Notes under the pieces: generated by a model | Databases searched by the model: none | What the model saw: the letters and a program-made list of their open reading frames with translations, nothing else | What the model was told of the DNA's origin: nothing | Shown: positions 41,580 to 51,188 of the stretch, in pieces | Position numbering within the stretch: the first letter of the stretch is position 1 | Layout: every line of letters starts with the position of its first letter | Made by a program: the position numbers and the translations under genes | Assembly: GCA_017397565.1 (NCBI GenBank) | Contig: JAFQIL010000004.1 | Coordinates: 22,574-86,573 of the forward strand | Source: Oscillospiraceae bacterium | GTDB taxonomy: Bacteria; Bacillota; Clostridia; Oscillospirales; Oscillospiraceae | Reading direction: 5' to 3' | Length of the DNA stretch: 64,000 nt

Positions 41580-43511
41580 CTAACTCCGCTTAAATTGCTT
41601 CTCCAGCTGCTTTTTACTCAATGTTACGCAGATAGGTCTGCCATGGGGGCAGTATTTCAGATCATCTCTGGTCATAACCTGTTTAACCAGCGCCAAAAGC
41701 TCCGGTTCGCTGGTAGTCCAGCCGGCTTTGATGGCAGCCTTGCAGGCAACAGTGTGGAGCATCTCGTCCCGTACCTTGGTTTTCTCCTCCCGGCGACCGG
41801 TGAGTAAATCGGCAGCCAAAGATTCCAAAGCGTCCTTTGCGTCCTCCGGACTTAAGTCCATGGGGATCTGCCGGGCCAGAATGGTATGATCGCCAAATTC
41901 ATCAATTTCAAAACCCAATTCTGCAAGCAGCTGCGTGTTGGCAAGAAGCTCTCCCACAGCCTCAGCATTCAAGGTGACGGGAACAGGGGTCAGAAGCATC
42001 TGAGAAGAGATAGCCTCTTGGTTGGCTTTCAGCTTTTCGAAGAGGATCCGTTCGTGGGCGGCATGCTTGTCGATGAGGAACGCGTCTTCACCCTGCTCCA
42101 CAATAATATAAGTATTGTAAAGCTCGCCAACCATCCGCCAGGGAATTTCCGCAGCCATAGGCAGCTCCTGCTGCTCCGGTTCCGGCTCGGGCAAAGGCTC
42201 CGGCTCGGGCATAGGCGGCGCAACCGGCTTGGGCGGTGTGTACATAGGTGGCAGCTTGGTCATGCCCGGAAGCAAAACAGACTCTTTTAATGCGTCCTTT
42301 CGCTGCGAATCTACCTTAATGGCGGCAGCAGCTGCGGCCTGAGGCTTGGGCTGGGGCGCATTTTGAACAGCAGTGGAAAAATTCTTGTATTCTTCCGCCG
42401 TCATGGTGCGGAAGAAGGAATTTGCTTCCCCTTTGCGGGGGACAGTCACTGCAGGCGACTGAGGGGTGGGGGATTTTTCCTGTCTTTCAGGGAACGAAGG
42501 CTTAAATTGCACCTGAGGCCGGTCAGTTTGCTTGTTCAGCGCACCCAAAACACCATAGTGTACACAGTCAAAAGCGGATTTTTCCGAGAGGAATTTTACT
42601 TCCGTTTTTGCTGGATGGATGTTCACATCTACGGCGTTGGCAGGCAGGGCCAAATGCAGCACGCAGGCAGGAAACTTGCCCACCATGATCTGGTTGCGGT
42701 AAGCTTCCTCCAGCGCCTTGATCAGCAGCTTGGAAACCACAGGCCGACCGTTGACAAAGAAGGTTTGTAGGCTTCGACTGGGACGGGCATCTGTAGGCTT
42801 GCTGACAAAGCCGGTGAGGGTGTAGTTATCCCAACGGCTTTCTACGGGGATCATTTTTCCACCATCCCGTCCATAAACGCAGTACACGGCATCTTTCAGA
42901 TTTCCGGTGCCGGGGGTGGACAGGATTTGCTTTCCGTCCCGTAAAAAGGTAAAGGAAACCTCGGGATGCGCCAGCGCCTGAAGCTGAACCGCGGCGGCTA
43001 CCCGACCGCCTTCCACCGTGTCGGATTTCATAAATTTCATTCGTGCCGGAGTGTTGAAAAACAGATCCCGGATCAAAATGGTGGTACCGACGGGACAGCC
43101 GGCTTCGGATTCTTCTGTAATGTTTCCGGCTTCCAGGTGGAGGCTCACACCGCTGAGAGCATCGGCTGTTCTTGTCAGCAAATCGATGCGGCTGACAGAA
43201 GCGATGGCTGCCAAAGCTTCACCCCGGAAGCCCATGGTTTCAATGGCGGCAAGATCCTCCGCGCTGCGCAGCTTGGAGGTTGCATGGCGCAAAAAGGCTG
43301 TCTTGGCATCCTCAGGTGCCATACCGCAGCCATTGTCGGTGACACGCAAAAAGGTCATACCACCGTCTTTGATCTCAACGGTGATCTTGGTAGCACCGGC
43401 ATCCACGGCATTTTCCAAAAGCTCCTTTACCGCAGAAGCAGGTCGTTCTACTACTTCACCGGCAGCGATTAGGTTGGCAACATGCTGGGGAAGTTCCATA
43501 ATTTTCGGCAT
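41580..43511 (-). CDS. mutL: DNA mismatch repair protein MutL
   Basis: 643 residues. N-terminal GHKL ATPase: LIAAGEVVERPASAVKELLENA, TDNGCGM and GFRGEALAAIASV. A Pro-rich linker (about 330-450) contains EPEPLPEPEPE. The C-terminal domain has the endonuclease metal motif DKHAAHERILFEK and CPHGRP, so it can nick DNA as in most Gram-positives. It couples MutS recognition to strand removal. Confidence 0.95.
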   Translation of the reverse strand: MPKIMELPQHVANLIAAGEVVERPASAVKELLENAVDAGATKITVEIKDGGMTFLRVTDNGCGMAPEDAKTAFLRHATSKLRSAEDLAAIETMGFRGEALAAIASVSRIDLLTRTADALSGVSLHLEAGNITEESEAGCPVGTTILIRDLFFNTPARMKFMKSDTVEGGRVAAAVQLQALAHPEVSFTFLRDGKQILSTPGTGNLKDAVYCVYGRDGGKMIPVESRWDNYTLTGFVSKPTDARPSRSLQTFFVNGRPVVSKLLIKALEEAYRNQIMVGKFPACVLHLALPANAVDVNIHPAKTEVKFLSEKSAFDCVHYGVLGALNKQTDRPQVQFKPSFPERQEKSPTPQSPAVTVPRKGEANSFFRTMTAEEYKNFSTAVQNAPQPKPQAAAAAAIKVDSQRKDALKESVLLPGMTKLPPMYTPPKPVAPPMPEPEPLPEPEPEQQELPMAAEIPWRMVGELYNTYIIVEQGEDAFLIDKHAAHERILFEKLKANQEAISSQMLLTPVPVTLNAEAVGELLANTQLLAELGFEIDEFGDHTILARQIPMDLSPEDAKDALESLAADLLTGRREEKTKVRDEMLHTVACKAAIKAGWTTSEPELLALVKQVMTRDDLKYCPHGRPICVTLSKKQLEKQFKRS

Positions 43512-43515
43512 AGGA

Positions 43516-44211
43516 TCACCTCAAAGTTAACAGTCCCGCGGCATTGACTGCTGCGTGGATCAAAATCGGGCAGAGCAGAGAACCGGAGACCCGGTAGGCT
43601 GCTGCCAAACAAATACCGGCAGGTAAATATTGCACAAAACAAAGGGCGAGGGTAAGGGGAGAAACAACGCCCCAATAATTTTTTACATGGACAAAAGCGA
43701 AAATGAACACAGAAAACACCCAGGCTGCCCAGGGGGCGCGTTGGTAAAGTCCCCGGAAAAGCACCCCACGGAAGAAGCATTCCTCTGCAATGGGTACAAA
43801 GATCACAGTCCCTATGGCCACCAACAGGAAGTTCTCCCGGAGCAAACCAAAGATTGTCTGATCGTTAACATTGGAAAAATCCGTCGAAACCCGGGAAAGC
43901 AGCCAGCCAAGTGCTCGGGAAGCGCCTTGGTTTATTCCGAAGAAAAGAATTCCCACCAATAAGATCCGTAGCAGCTGTTTTGGGGGAACAGGGAAGAAGC
44001 CCTTTAAAAAACGATGCAGGATTCCCAAAGCCGCACCCAAATTGATGGTGAAAAAGAGAAAATTCACCCATGCTGCCGGGAGGGGAGCAGGCAGAAGCCT
44101 GTTTCCATAGGAAAGCAGACCCGGCAGAAATACGGTCTGAAACAGTAAGTACCGGATGCCACGGGATAATTCTTTTCTTGTAAGTTGGTTTTGGGCGAAG
44201 TTGTTGTTCAT
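43516..44211 (-). CDS. CPBP-family intramembrane metalloprotease
   Basis: 231 residues with six or seven hydrophobic segments. The Abi/CPBP motifs are EECFFRG (EExxxR), FAFVHV (FxxxH) and ILIHAAVNA (HxxxN/B). Such membrane proteases are linked to bacteriocin immunity or protein maturation; the substrate here is unknown. It sits between mutS and mutL, an uncommon insertion. Confidence 0.85.
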   Translation of the reverse strand: MNNNFAQNQLTRKELSRGIRYLLFQTVFLPGLLSYGNRLLPAPLPAAWVNFLFFTINLGAALGILHRFLKGFFPVPPKQLLRILLVGILFFGINQGASRALGWLLSRVSTDFSNVNDQTIFGLLRENFLLVAIGTVIFVPIAEECFFRGVLFRGLYQRAPWAAWVFSVFIFAFVHVKNYWGVVSPLTLALCFVQYLPAGICLAAAYRVSGSLLCPILIHAAVNAAGLLTLR

Positions 44212-44236
44212 TATTTTGATCCTAAATAAGCAGTGT

Positions 44237-46852
44237 TTACAGAGAGTCTCCCAGCATCTTCTTCAGCTTATACAGCTCATTCATGGCTTCAATGGGAGTC
44301 AGGGTCTCCACATGGATGGCTTCCAGTGCTTGACAGACCTGCTGGGAGCTTAAGTCCATCATGCTGATCTGATCTTCAGGCTGCACAGGAATGACAGCAG
44401 GACGGGTTGCGCCGCCCTCAGCTTCCAGCTCCGCTAGGATCTCCCGGGCCCGGGAAACAACGGCACTGGGAAGACCTGCCAGCTTGGCAACCTCCACACC
44501 GTAGCTGTCATCGGTAGCACCGGGGATGATCTTGCGCAGGAAGATCATCTGGTCTGCCCGCTTTTTTACCGCAATGTTGTAGTTTTTTACATTGGGAAGC
44601 TTGTCTTCCATGGTGGAAAGCTCATGGTAGTGGGTAGCAAAGAGGGTTTTCGCACCCAGCTTCTTGGGGTTGGCGGCATACTCCAGCACAGCCCGGGCAA
44701 TGGCCATACCGTCATAGGTGGAAGTGCCCCGGCCGATCTCATCCAAAATCAGCAGACTTTTGGAAGTGGCATGCTTCAAAATGGTGGCAACCTCCGACAT
44801 TTCCACCATAAAGGTGGACTGACCCGAAGCCAAATCATCGCTGGCACCGATTCTTGTAAAGACCCGGTCTACAATGCCCAGCCGGGCGCTGCGGGCAGGC
44901 ACAAAAGAACCGATCTGCGCCATCAGTACGATCAGCGCCACCTGCCGCATATAGGTGGATTTACCTGCCATATTCGGGCCTGTGATAATGGCGACCTGAT
45001 TGCTTCCGTTATCCAAACGGGTATCGTTGGGAACAAACAAAGTGTCCTTCAAAACCACTTCCACCACAGGGTGGCGACCGTCAACAATGGAAATCTCGTT
45101 GTCCAGGGTGATTTCCGGACGGCAGTAATCCCGCTGTACGGCAACGGCAGCCAAAGAGCACAGGGTATCTACCGCGGCCACAGCGGCAGCGGTAAGCTGG
45201 ACTCTTGCCGCCTGATCGGCCAGGTATTCCCGCAGCTGGGTAAAGATCTGATATTCCAAGGCAGTCAGCCGATCCCGGGCCCCCAGGACCTGGTCTTCCA
45301 GCTCCTTCAGCTCGGGGGTGATGTAACGCTCGCAGTTGGCTAAGGTCTGCTTGCGGACATAGTGCATGGGCACCTGATCCGTAAAGGACTTGGAAACTTC
45401 AATGTAATAACCGAAGACCCGGTTGTAGCTGACCTTCAGGGTGCGGATGCCGGTCTTTTCCTTTTCCGCGGTCTCGATGGCGGCGAGAGTTCCTTTGCCG
45501 CCGTTCATAATATCCCGCAGGCGGTCGGCTTCGGCATTGGCACCGGGACGGATAATGCCGCCTTCCCGCACCGTCAGGGGAGGATCGTCTACGATGGTGC
45601 TTTCGATCCTGTCAGCACAGTCGGTCAGCGGGTCAATGGCTTCCTGAAGCTTTTGCAGCAGCGGCGCGTCAATTTGACTAAGAAGCTCCTTGATCTCCGG
45701 CAAAGCCCGGATTCCCCGGGCAAAGCCCAACAGATCCCGGCAGTTGACGCTGCCGGTGACGATCCGGGTCTGTACACGCTCCAAATCGGTAATATCCTTC
45801 AGGGCTTCGATCAGCTCGCTGCGGCGGATGGTGTCATTCACCAATTTCTCCACAGCGGTTTGTCTGTGGGTGATCTCCAAAGGATCCAAAAGGGGCTTTT
45901 CCAGCCAGGAGCGAAGCATACGGCCGCCCATAGCGGTACTGGTTTTGTCCAAAACCCACAGCAGAGAACCCTTTTTGTCCTTGCTGCGCATGGTCTCCAC
46001 CAGCTCCAGGTTTCTCCGGGCATCCAGATCCAGCTCCATAAATTTACCGCTGGTGTAGTATTCCAGTACCCGGATATGGGCAAGCTCGTTCTTTTGTAAG
46101 GTTAGCAAAGTCTGCAGCAGCGTGCCGCTGGCAATGGTGGCGGCAGAGAGATTTCCAAGACCCATTTGAGCCAAAGACATATGAAAATGGCTTTCCAGTA
46201 AAGCTTCCGCTTGGGCTTCGTTCAGCTGAACCTGCCGCTCCTGGCTGATGCAGCATTTCAGCCGCAGATTCAAAGTATCGTCCAGCTCCTGACAGGATAC
46301 CCCCTCGCCGAAACGGATCACCTCTGTAGGTGCAAAGCGACCCAGCTCAGAAGCGGTGGCGGAAGCGTCCTGACAGGTGGTGGCGTAGAACGCGCCGGTG
46401 GAAACATCACAGAAGGCCAGCCCAAACTGCCCTTTCTGACCGTAAATGCAGGCAAAATAGTTGTTCTTCCGTTCCTCCAGCATACAGCTTTCCGTAACCG
46501 TGCCGGGGGTGACGATCCGGGTGATGTCCCGTTCTACCAAGCCTTTGGTGGTGGCAGGATCCTGCATCTGCTCGCAGATGGCTACCCGGTAGCCTTTTTG
46601 CACCAACCGGGCGATGTAGGCATCCACACTGTGGAAGGGAACACCGCACATGGGCGTCTGTTCCTCCTTTGGCTTGCCCCGGTCCCGGGTGGTGAGGGTC
46701 AGATCCAGCTCCCGGGAAGCGATCCGGGCATCCTCGTCAAACATTTCATAAAAATCGCCCAGTCGGAAAAACAGGATGCAGTCCTGATTGCGTTCTTTAA
46801 TTTCGTGATACTGCCGCTGCATGGGAGTCAGTTCATTGGTGGGTTTTGCCAT
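44237..46852 (-). CDS. mutS: DNA mismatch repair protein MutS
   Basis: 871 residues. The N-terminal mismatch-binding domain has the Phe-x-Glu motif in FFRLGDFYEMFDEDA. The ATPase has Walker A GPNMAGKSTYMRQ and Walker B LLILDEIGRGTSTYDG. TLFATHYHEL is a family block. It recognises mispairs and recruits MutL. Lies downstream of miaB on the same strand. Confidence 0.96.
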   Translation of the reverse strand: MAKPTNELTPMQRQYHEIKERNQDCILFFRLGDFYEMFDEDARIASRELDLTLTTRDRGKPKEEQTPMCGVPFHSVDAYIARLVQKGYRVAICEQMQDPATTKGLVERDITRIVTPGTVTESCMLEERKNNYFACIYGQKGQFGLAFCDVSTGAFYATTCQDASATASELGRFAPTEVIRFGEGVSCQELDDTLNLRLKCCISQERQVQLNEAQAEALLESHFHMSLAQMGLGNLSAATIASGTLLQTLLTLQKNELAHIRVLEYYTSGKFMELDLDARRNLELVETMRSKDKKGSLLWVLDKTSTAMGGRMLRSWLEKPLLDPLEITHRQTAVEKLVNDTIRRSELIEALKDITDLERVQTRIVTGSVNCRDLLGFARGIRALPEIKELLSQIDAPLLQKLQEAIDPLTDCADRIESTIVDDPPLTVREGGIIRPGANAEADRLRDIMNGGKGTLAAIETAEKEKTGIRTLKVSYNRVFGYYIEVSKSFTDQVPMHYVRKQTLANCERYITPELKELEDQVLGARDRLTALEYQIFTQLREYLADQAARVQLTAAAVAAVDTLCSLAAVAVQRDYCRPEITLDNEISIVDGRHPVVEVVLKDTLFVPNDTRLDNGSNQVAIITGPNMAGKSTYMRQVALIVLMAQIGSFVPARSARLGIVDRVFTRIGASDDLASGQSTFMVEMSEVATILKHATSKSLLILDEIGRGTSTYDGMAIARAVLEYAANPKKLGAKTLFATHYHELSTMEDKLPNVKNYNIAVKKRADQMIFLRKIIPGATDDSYGVEVAKLAGLPSAVVSRAREILAELEAEGGATRPAVIPVQPEDQISMMDLSSQQVCQALEAIHVETLTPIEAMNELYKLKKMLGDSL

Positions 46853-46889
46853 GACAGAGACCTCTTTCTGTGTAATGTAGGGGGACTTT

Positions 46890-48296
46890 TTACGCCTCTA
46901 AAGTGCCGGTAAGACTCCAGGTGGTGGCACCGGTAATGCGGATGTTTTGGAAAGAGCCGATAAGCTTAGGATCTCCTTCAAAACGAACCAACCGGCCGCC
47001 CTCTGTCCGGGCGGTGAGCAAATCTTTGTCAGTGCCGTCTACCAGGCAGCGGAAGGTTTTGCCGATATAGCTTTCGTGAATTTTCTCAGAAATGCTGTTC
47101 TGAACGGCGCAAAGCCGGTCGAAACGGCGGTTCTTTTCTTCCTTGGGGGTAGGATCCTCCATCCCGGCAGCAGGGGTGCCAACCCGGGGGGAGAAAATAA
47201 AGGTAAACAGGGCGTCATAGTGTACGGCTTCGATAAGAGAAATGGTTTGTTCAAATTCTTCTTCCGTTTCTCCCGGGAAGCCGACAATGACATCCGAGGT
47301 CAGCACCAGCTCCGGCATAACGGATTTTGCATAGCGCACCTTTTCCAAATAAGTTTCCCGGTCATAGTGGCGGTTCATGGCCTTTAATACCCGGGAAGAA
47401 CCGGACTGGAAGGGAAGGTGGAGCTGCTTAGCGATCTTCGGATGCTTGGCCATGGTGTCAAAAAGTTTTTCTGATGCATCCCGGGGATGGCTGGTCATGA
47501 AGCGAATGAGAAAATCCCCGTCCATGGACGCAATCTGTGCCAGAAGATCAGAAAAATCTACATTTTCCTCCAAATCTTTACCGTAGGAGTTCACATTTTG
47601 TCCTAACAGGGTGATCTCCCTGCAGCCGTTTTCGATAAGTGAGCGGCACTCAGCCAAAATGTCTTCCATTTTCCGACTGCGCTCCCGGCCCCGGACATAG
47701 GGGACGATGCAGTAGGTGCAGAAATTGTTGCAGCCGTACATAATGGATACCCATGCTTTTAATCGGGAGTCCCGCACCTGAGGGATTCCCTCGGCGATGG
47801 AGCCGGGCTCGTCTTCAATGTAGAATTGGCGCTTCTTCCGGGTCAGCACATTCCACAAAATCTCCGGGAACTGCCAAAGATGGTGGGTAGAGAACACACC
47901 GTCAACATAGGGAAAGCTCTTGTACACCCGGTCAGAAACCTTGGTCTCACCGGCCATGCAGCCGCACAGGAAGATCTTTTGCCGGCTGTGGCGGCGCTTG
48001 GTGTGGGTCAGTGCCCCTAAGTTGCCGAAAACCCGCTGCTCCGCGTGTTCCCGGATGGCGCAGGTGTTGAGGATCACCACATCGGCCCCCTCAGCCTCCC
48101 GGACAATATCGTAACCGGCTTGGCTCAGATAGCCCCGAAGCTTTTCCGAATCCGCTTCGTTCTGCTGGCAGCCGTAGGTTTCCACATAGGCGGTGGGTGT
48201 TATATTTTGTTCATACCAGAAACCGCGGATCTGATCGCAGAAGGCAAACTGCGCAGATAGCTGTTCCTGGGTAATAATCGTTGTTTTGCTACTCAT
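46890..48296 (-). CDS. miaB: tRNA-2-methylthio-N6-dimethylallyladenosine synthase MiaB
   Basis: 468 residues from the ATG at 48296 (GGAGG 8 bases upstream; an earlier TTG is less likely). The N-terminal UPF0004 domain has YVETYGCQQNEADSE with cluster Cys residues, the radical SAM motif is MYGCNNFCTYC, and a TRAM domain ends the protein. It methylthiolates i6A37 made by MiaA. Confidence 0.94.
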   Translation of the reverse strand: MSSKTTIITQEQLSAQFAFCDQIRGFWYEQNITPTAYVETYGCQQNEADSEKLRGYLSQAGYDIVREAEGADVVILNTCAIREHAEQRVFGNLGALTHTKRRHSRQKIFLCGCMAGETKVSDRVYKSFPYVDGVFSTHHLWQFPEILWNVLTRKKRQFYIEDEPGSIAEGIPQVRDSRLKAWVSIMYGCNNFCTYCIVPYVRGRERSRKMEDILAECRSLIENGCREITLLGQNVNSYGKDLEENVDFSDLLAQIASMDGDFLIRFMTSHPRDASEKLFDTMAKHPKIAKQLHLPFQSGSSRVLKAMNRHYDRETYLEKVRYAKSVMPELVLTSDVIVGFPGETEEEFEQTISLIEAVHYDALFTFIFSPRVGTPAAGMEDPTPKEEKNRRFDRLCAVQNSISEKIHESYIGKTFRCLVDGTDKDLLTARTEGGRLVRFEGDPKLIGSFQNIRITGATTWSLTGTLEA

Positions 48297-48418
48297 AGGA
48301 GCATCCTCCGGGAAATACTTTCTCAATATGAGATCATAACATTTTTTTGCGATTTTTGCAAGTGGGAGCCTGCTTTTTTAACGAAAGTCTTCATAGGAAA
48401 AAACCAAAAGGCGAATTC

Positions 48419-48447
48419 TTGACATCAGAAAGATACTACGATATAAT
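48419..48447 (+). promoter_or_regulatory. Consensus sigma-A promoter
   Basis: TTGACA (48419-48424), exactly 17 bases, TATAAT (48442-48447). A perfect match to consensus, well above the other promoters in the window except that of the tRNA operon. Confidence 0.88.
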
Positions 48448-48453
48448 AGTTAC

Positions 48454-48598
48454 AAATTTATGGTAAAAGGAGGGCTTTCCTGTGAACGGGATCAGTTGCA
48501 CCCAAAGATATGCCCTCCTCTGCCGCTGATAATCATATCTCAGTATTACAGACAGTACGTAGCGCAGGCAGAAGAACCTGCGCGGTTTTTGTTTTTTG
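48454..48598 (+). ncRNA. Candidate small RNA of about 140 nt, family not recognised
   Basis: From the predicted start near 48454 to a terminator (GCGCAGG stem 48562-48583 followed by a T-rich run to about 48598). An 8-base pairing AGGAGGGC with GCCCTCCT closes a 5' domain; a second region (CTGATAATCATATCTCAG) can form another stem. The only reading frame (from 48460) runs through the terminator and shows no protein character. It is not SRP RNA, tmRNA or RNase P by inspection. Nothing distinct is seen in 48327-48418 or 48599-48710. Confidence 0.6.
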
Positions 48599-48710
48599 GC
48601 AAAGCAATTCTGGAGTCACCATGGATTAAATCGTCTGCGGTTATTGGCGGATCTTTTGCCACTTGCTCTTGTCGATTTAATCAGTGGTTACTGGAAGAGA
48701 GGATATATCA

Positions 48711-49232
48711 ATGGCGAGAAGATCCACAAAAGAGAATAAGAACATCTATCAGCGCACGCGAGAATCGCTGGATCTGACCCGGGAGGAGGCATCTGATCTG
48801 CTTGTCACAATGTCTTCGGAACGGATTGAGAAGATCGAAAGTGAGCGCTCCATGCCGCACCCGGATGAAGTGCTGCTGATGTCCGATCAATATAAGCAGC
48901 CCGGTTTATGTAACTACTACTGTGCAAATCAGTGCCCCATTGGGCAGCAGTATGTTCCGGAGATAAAGATCAAGGATCTGTCTCAGATCGTGCTGGAGAC
49001 AATTGCTTCTTTGAATGCTATGCAGAAAAAGAAGGAGCGGCTCATCGAGATCACCGTGGATGGCCGCATCTCCGGTGATGAGCTGGCAGACTTTGTGTAC
49101 ATACAGGAAGAACTTGAGAAGATCTCCGTCGCGGTAGAGACTCTGCAGCTGTGGTGCGAGCGGATGCTGGATACCGGCGTTATTGACAGAACACAGTATG
49201 AAGCATATCAGAATGCTGCGCAGGATTTCTAA
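48711..49232 (+). CDS. Helix-turn-helix (XRE-like) protein with Cys motif
   Basis: 173 residues from the ATG at 48711 (GAGAGG upstream). Residues 10-55 form an XRE-like HTH (IYQRTRESLDLTREEASDLL, then MSSERIEKIESE). A Cys cluster follows (CNYYCANQCPIGQQ), perhaps a metal site, and then a helical, probably coiled-coil region. I do not recognise a named family. It lies between the candidate small RNA and a flotillin gene. Confidence 0.7.
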   Translation: MARRSTKENKNIYQRTRESLDLTREEASDLLVTMSSERIEKIESERSMPHPDEVLLMSDQYKQPGLCNYYCANQCPIGQQYVPEIKIKDLSQIVLETIASLNAMQKKKERLIEITVDGRISGDELADFVYIQEELEKISVAVETLQLWCERMLDTGVIDRTQYEAYQNAAQDF

Positions 49233-49364
49233 GTCTCTCTAATTGGAGAAAAAAGCCCATCTATTTTGCGGAACTGCACCTTTATTCCACGCATCATTTC
49301 TCATACAATATGGATATGGTTGGAGCGACAAAGTTCCCGGTATCCGGAAAGGAAGTGATGCCTT

Positions 49365-49517
49365 GTGAGTGTAAGAAAACGGATCCTTACCATTCGACTG
49401 ATGGAAAAGGTGAACGCAAACCCCGCATATGCAGAAGCGTTCGGCATTGTCGCACAAAACGGCTCAGCTGAACCTGAGCGGCAGAACGTTTCAAATTCTG
49501 CCGGTAATAAGTCGTAA
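49365..49517 (+). CDS. Small protein of 50 residues, unknown function
   Basis: A GTG-started frame with GGAAAGGAAG upstream, encoding (M)SVRKRILTIRLMEKVNANP then AYAEAFGIVAQNGS and a polar tail. The basic amphipathic first half is protein-like, and the stop is 31 bases before the flotillin start. It was too short for automatic calling. Similar short LTIRLMEK-type proteins are, to my memory, scattered in Clostridia, but no function is known. Confidence 0.55.
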   Translation: MSVRKRILTIRLMEKVNANPAYAEAFGIVAQNGSAEPERQNVSNSAGNKS

Positions 49518-49548
49518 GTAAACCCTGAAAACAGAAAGGAGAACCCCT

Positions 49549-51045
49549 ATGGAAATTACTATTGGTATTGGTATCGTGGCTGCAGCAATCGCCCTGCTGC
49601 TTATCGCCGGCTATGTGAAGGCACCCCCGGATACGGCATACATCATTTCCGGTTTCCGCAAGCCCCGCATCCTTATCGGCAAAGCCGGTATTCGAATTCC
49701 CTTCCTGGAGCGGATGGATAAACTGAGCCTGAAAATGTTCTCTGTGGATGTAAAGACCACAGACTACGTCCCGAATGCTGAGTATATCAACGTTAAGGTT
49801 GACGCAACGGTTAAGATTCGAATTGGTCAAAGCCATGAAATGATGACCCTGGCCTCCAAGTTCTTCCTGAACGAAGGCGAAGATATGATCATCCGCCGTG
49901 TGCAGGATACCCTGGAAGGCAACATGCGTGAGATCGTCGGTCAGATGAAGCTGGAAGAGATGGTCATTGACCGTAAGGCTTTCGGAGAGCGCGTTCAGGA
50001 AAACGCTGTCCCCGATCTGATGAAGATGGGTCTGGAAATGATCTCCTTCAATGTCCAGTCTTTCGCTGACCAGAACAACGTCATCGAGGATCTTGGTATT
50101 GACAACATCTCCCAGATCAAGAAGGGTGCTGCTATCGCGAAAGCCCAGGCTGACCGTGACATCGCCATCTCCCAGGCCCAGGCAGCCAAGGAAGCCAACG
50201 ATGCGAAGGTGCAGGCTGACATGGAGATCGCCGAGAAGCAGACCAGTCTGGCAATCCGGCAGGCAGAATTGAAGCAGCAGAGTGACGTGAAGAAGGCAGA
50301 AGCCGATGCTGCTTACTCCATCCAGGAGCAGGAGCAGAGAAAGACCATCGAGATCACCTCTGCTAACGCCAACATCGCGAAGGCCGAGCGGGAAGCTGAG
50401 CTGAAGGCCCGGGAAGTCGAGGTTAAGAAGCAGGTTCTGGATGCAGAGATCCGCGCAAAGGCCGACGCAGAGCGGTACCGCCAGGAACAGGAAGCACAGG
50501 CAGACCTCTTTAAGCGCCAGAAGGATGCGGAAGCCCGTCGTTATGAGCAGGAGCAGGCCGCTGCCGCTGATATGAAGATCGCAGAGGCGCAGCGTTTTGC
50601 AAGAGAGCAGGAAGCGGAAGGTATTGCAGCTGTCGGTAAGGCAGAAGCAGAGGCTATTCGTGCCAAAGCGTTGGCAGAGGCAGAAGGTATCGACAAGAAG
50701 GCTGAAGCAATGAAGAAGTATGGCGAAGCCGCAGTTGTCGAAATGATCATGGCTGTTCTGCCCGAGATCGCCCGGAATGTTGCCGAGCCTCTGAGCAAGG
50801 TCGACAAGATCACCATGTACGGCGAAGGCAACTCTGCGAAATTGGTCAGCGATATCGTCAACTCCACAACGCAGATCACCGAGGGTATCTCTGCCGGTAT
50901 GGGCATAGATCTGAAGAGTCTGCTGATGGGCGCACTGGGCGGTAAGCTTGCCGCTGATAATCAACCTCCTGTTGTAGTCGTTCCTCAGGTGCACAGCGCT
51001 GCACAGACGCCTGCGGCCCAGGTTGATGACACTGAGACCGAATAA
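49549..51045 (+). CDS. Flotillin-like SPFH-domain protein
   Basis: 498 residues. One N-terminal membrane segment (about residues 4-22), then the SPFH/band-7 domain (GKAGIRIPFLERMDKLSLKM, VKVDATVKIRIG, GNMREIVGQMKLEEM), and a long Ala/Glu/Lys-rich coiled coil (about 190-400) before a C-terminal oligomerisation region. Flotillins scaffold membrane microdomains. NfeD, a frequent partner gene, is absent. ATG has AAAGGAG upstream. Confidence 0.9.
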   Translation: MEITIGIGIVAAAIALLLIAGYVKAPPDTAYIISGFRKPRILIGKAGIRIPFLERMDKLSLKMFSVDVKTTDYVPNAEYINVKVDATVKIRIGQSHEMMTLASKFFLNEGEDMIIRRVQDTLEGNMREIVGQMKLEEMVIDRKAFGERVQENAVPDLMKMGLEMISFNVQSFADQNNVIEDLGIDNISQIKKGAAIAKAQADRDIAISQAQAAKEANDAKVQADMEIAEKQTSLAIRQAELKQQSDVKKAEADAAYSIQEQEQRKTIEITSANANIAKAEREAELKAREVEVKKQVLDAEIRAKADAERYRQEQEAQADLFKRQKDAEARRYEQEQAAAADMKIAEAQRFAREQEAEGIAAVGKAEAEAIRAKALAEAEGIDKKAEAMKKYGEAAVVEMIMAVLPEIARNVAEPLSKVDKITMYGEGNSAKLVSDIVNSTTQITEGISAGMGIDLKSLLMGALGGKLAADNQPPVVVVPQVHSAAQTPAAQVDDTETE

Positions 51046-51053
51046 GCTTTGCG

Positions 51054-51086
51054 GTGAGGCCTTGCAGTAATGTAAGGCCTCACTTT
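51054..51086 (+). terminator. Terminator after flotillin gene
   Basis: 10-bp stem GTGAGGCCTT with AAGGCCTCAC followed by TTT. Confidence 0.75.
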
Positions 51087-51188
51087 GTGTAAGGGAGAAA
51101 AATTTTGGCTTTTCTGCAGGACCGGTGAAAAACGCCCCTTGCGGGACAAAGAGGATAGGCGGATATGTTTTGAGCAAAGAGGGGATAG

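Noticed and set aside
48454-48598. SRP RNA, tmRNA, RNase P RNA or a known riboswitch
   Set aside because: None of their diagnostic sequences could be found; 6S RNA cannot be excluded but its long central bubble hairpin is not apparent.
48460-48777. A 105-residue frame over the candidate small RNA
   Set aside because: It reads through the terminator hairpin and overlaps the start of the HTH gene in another frame; no family resemblance.
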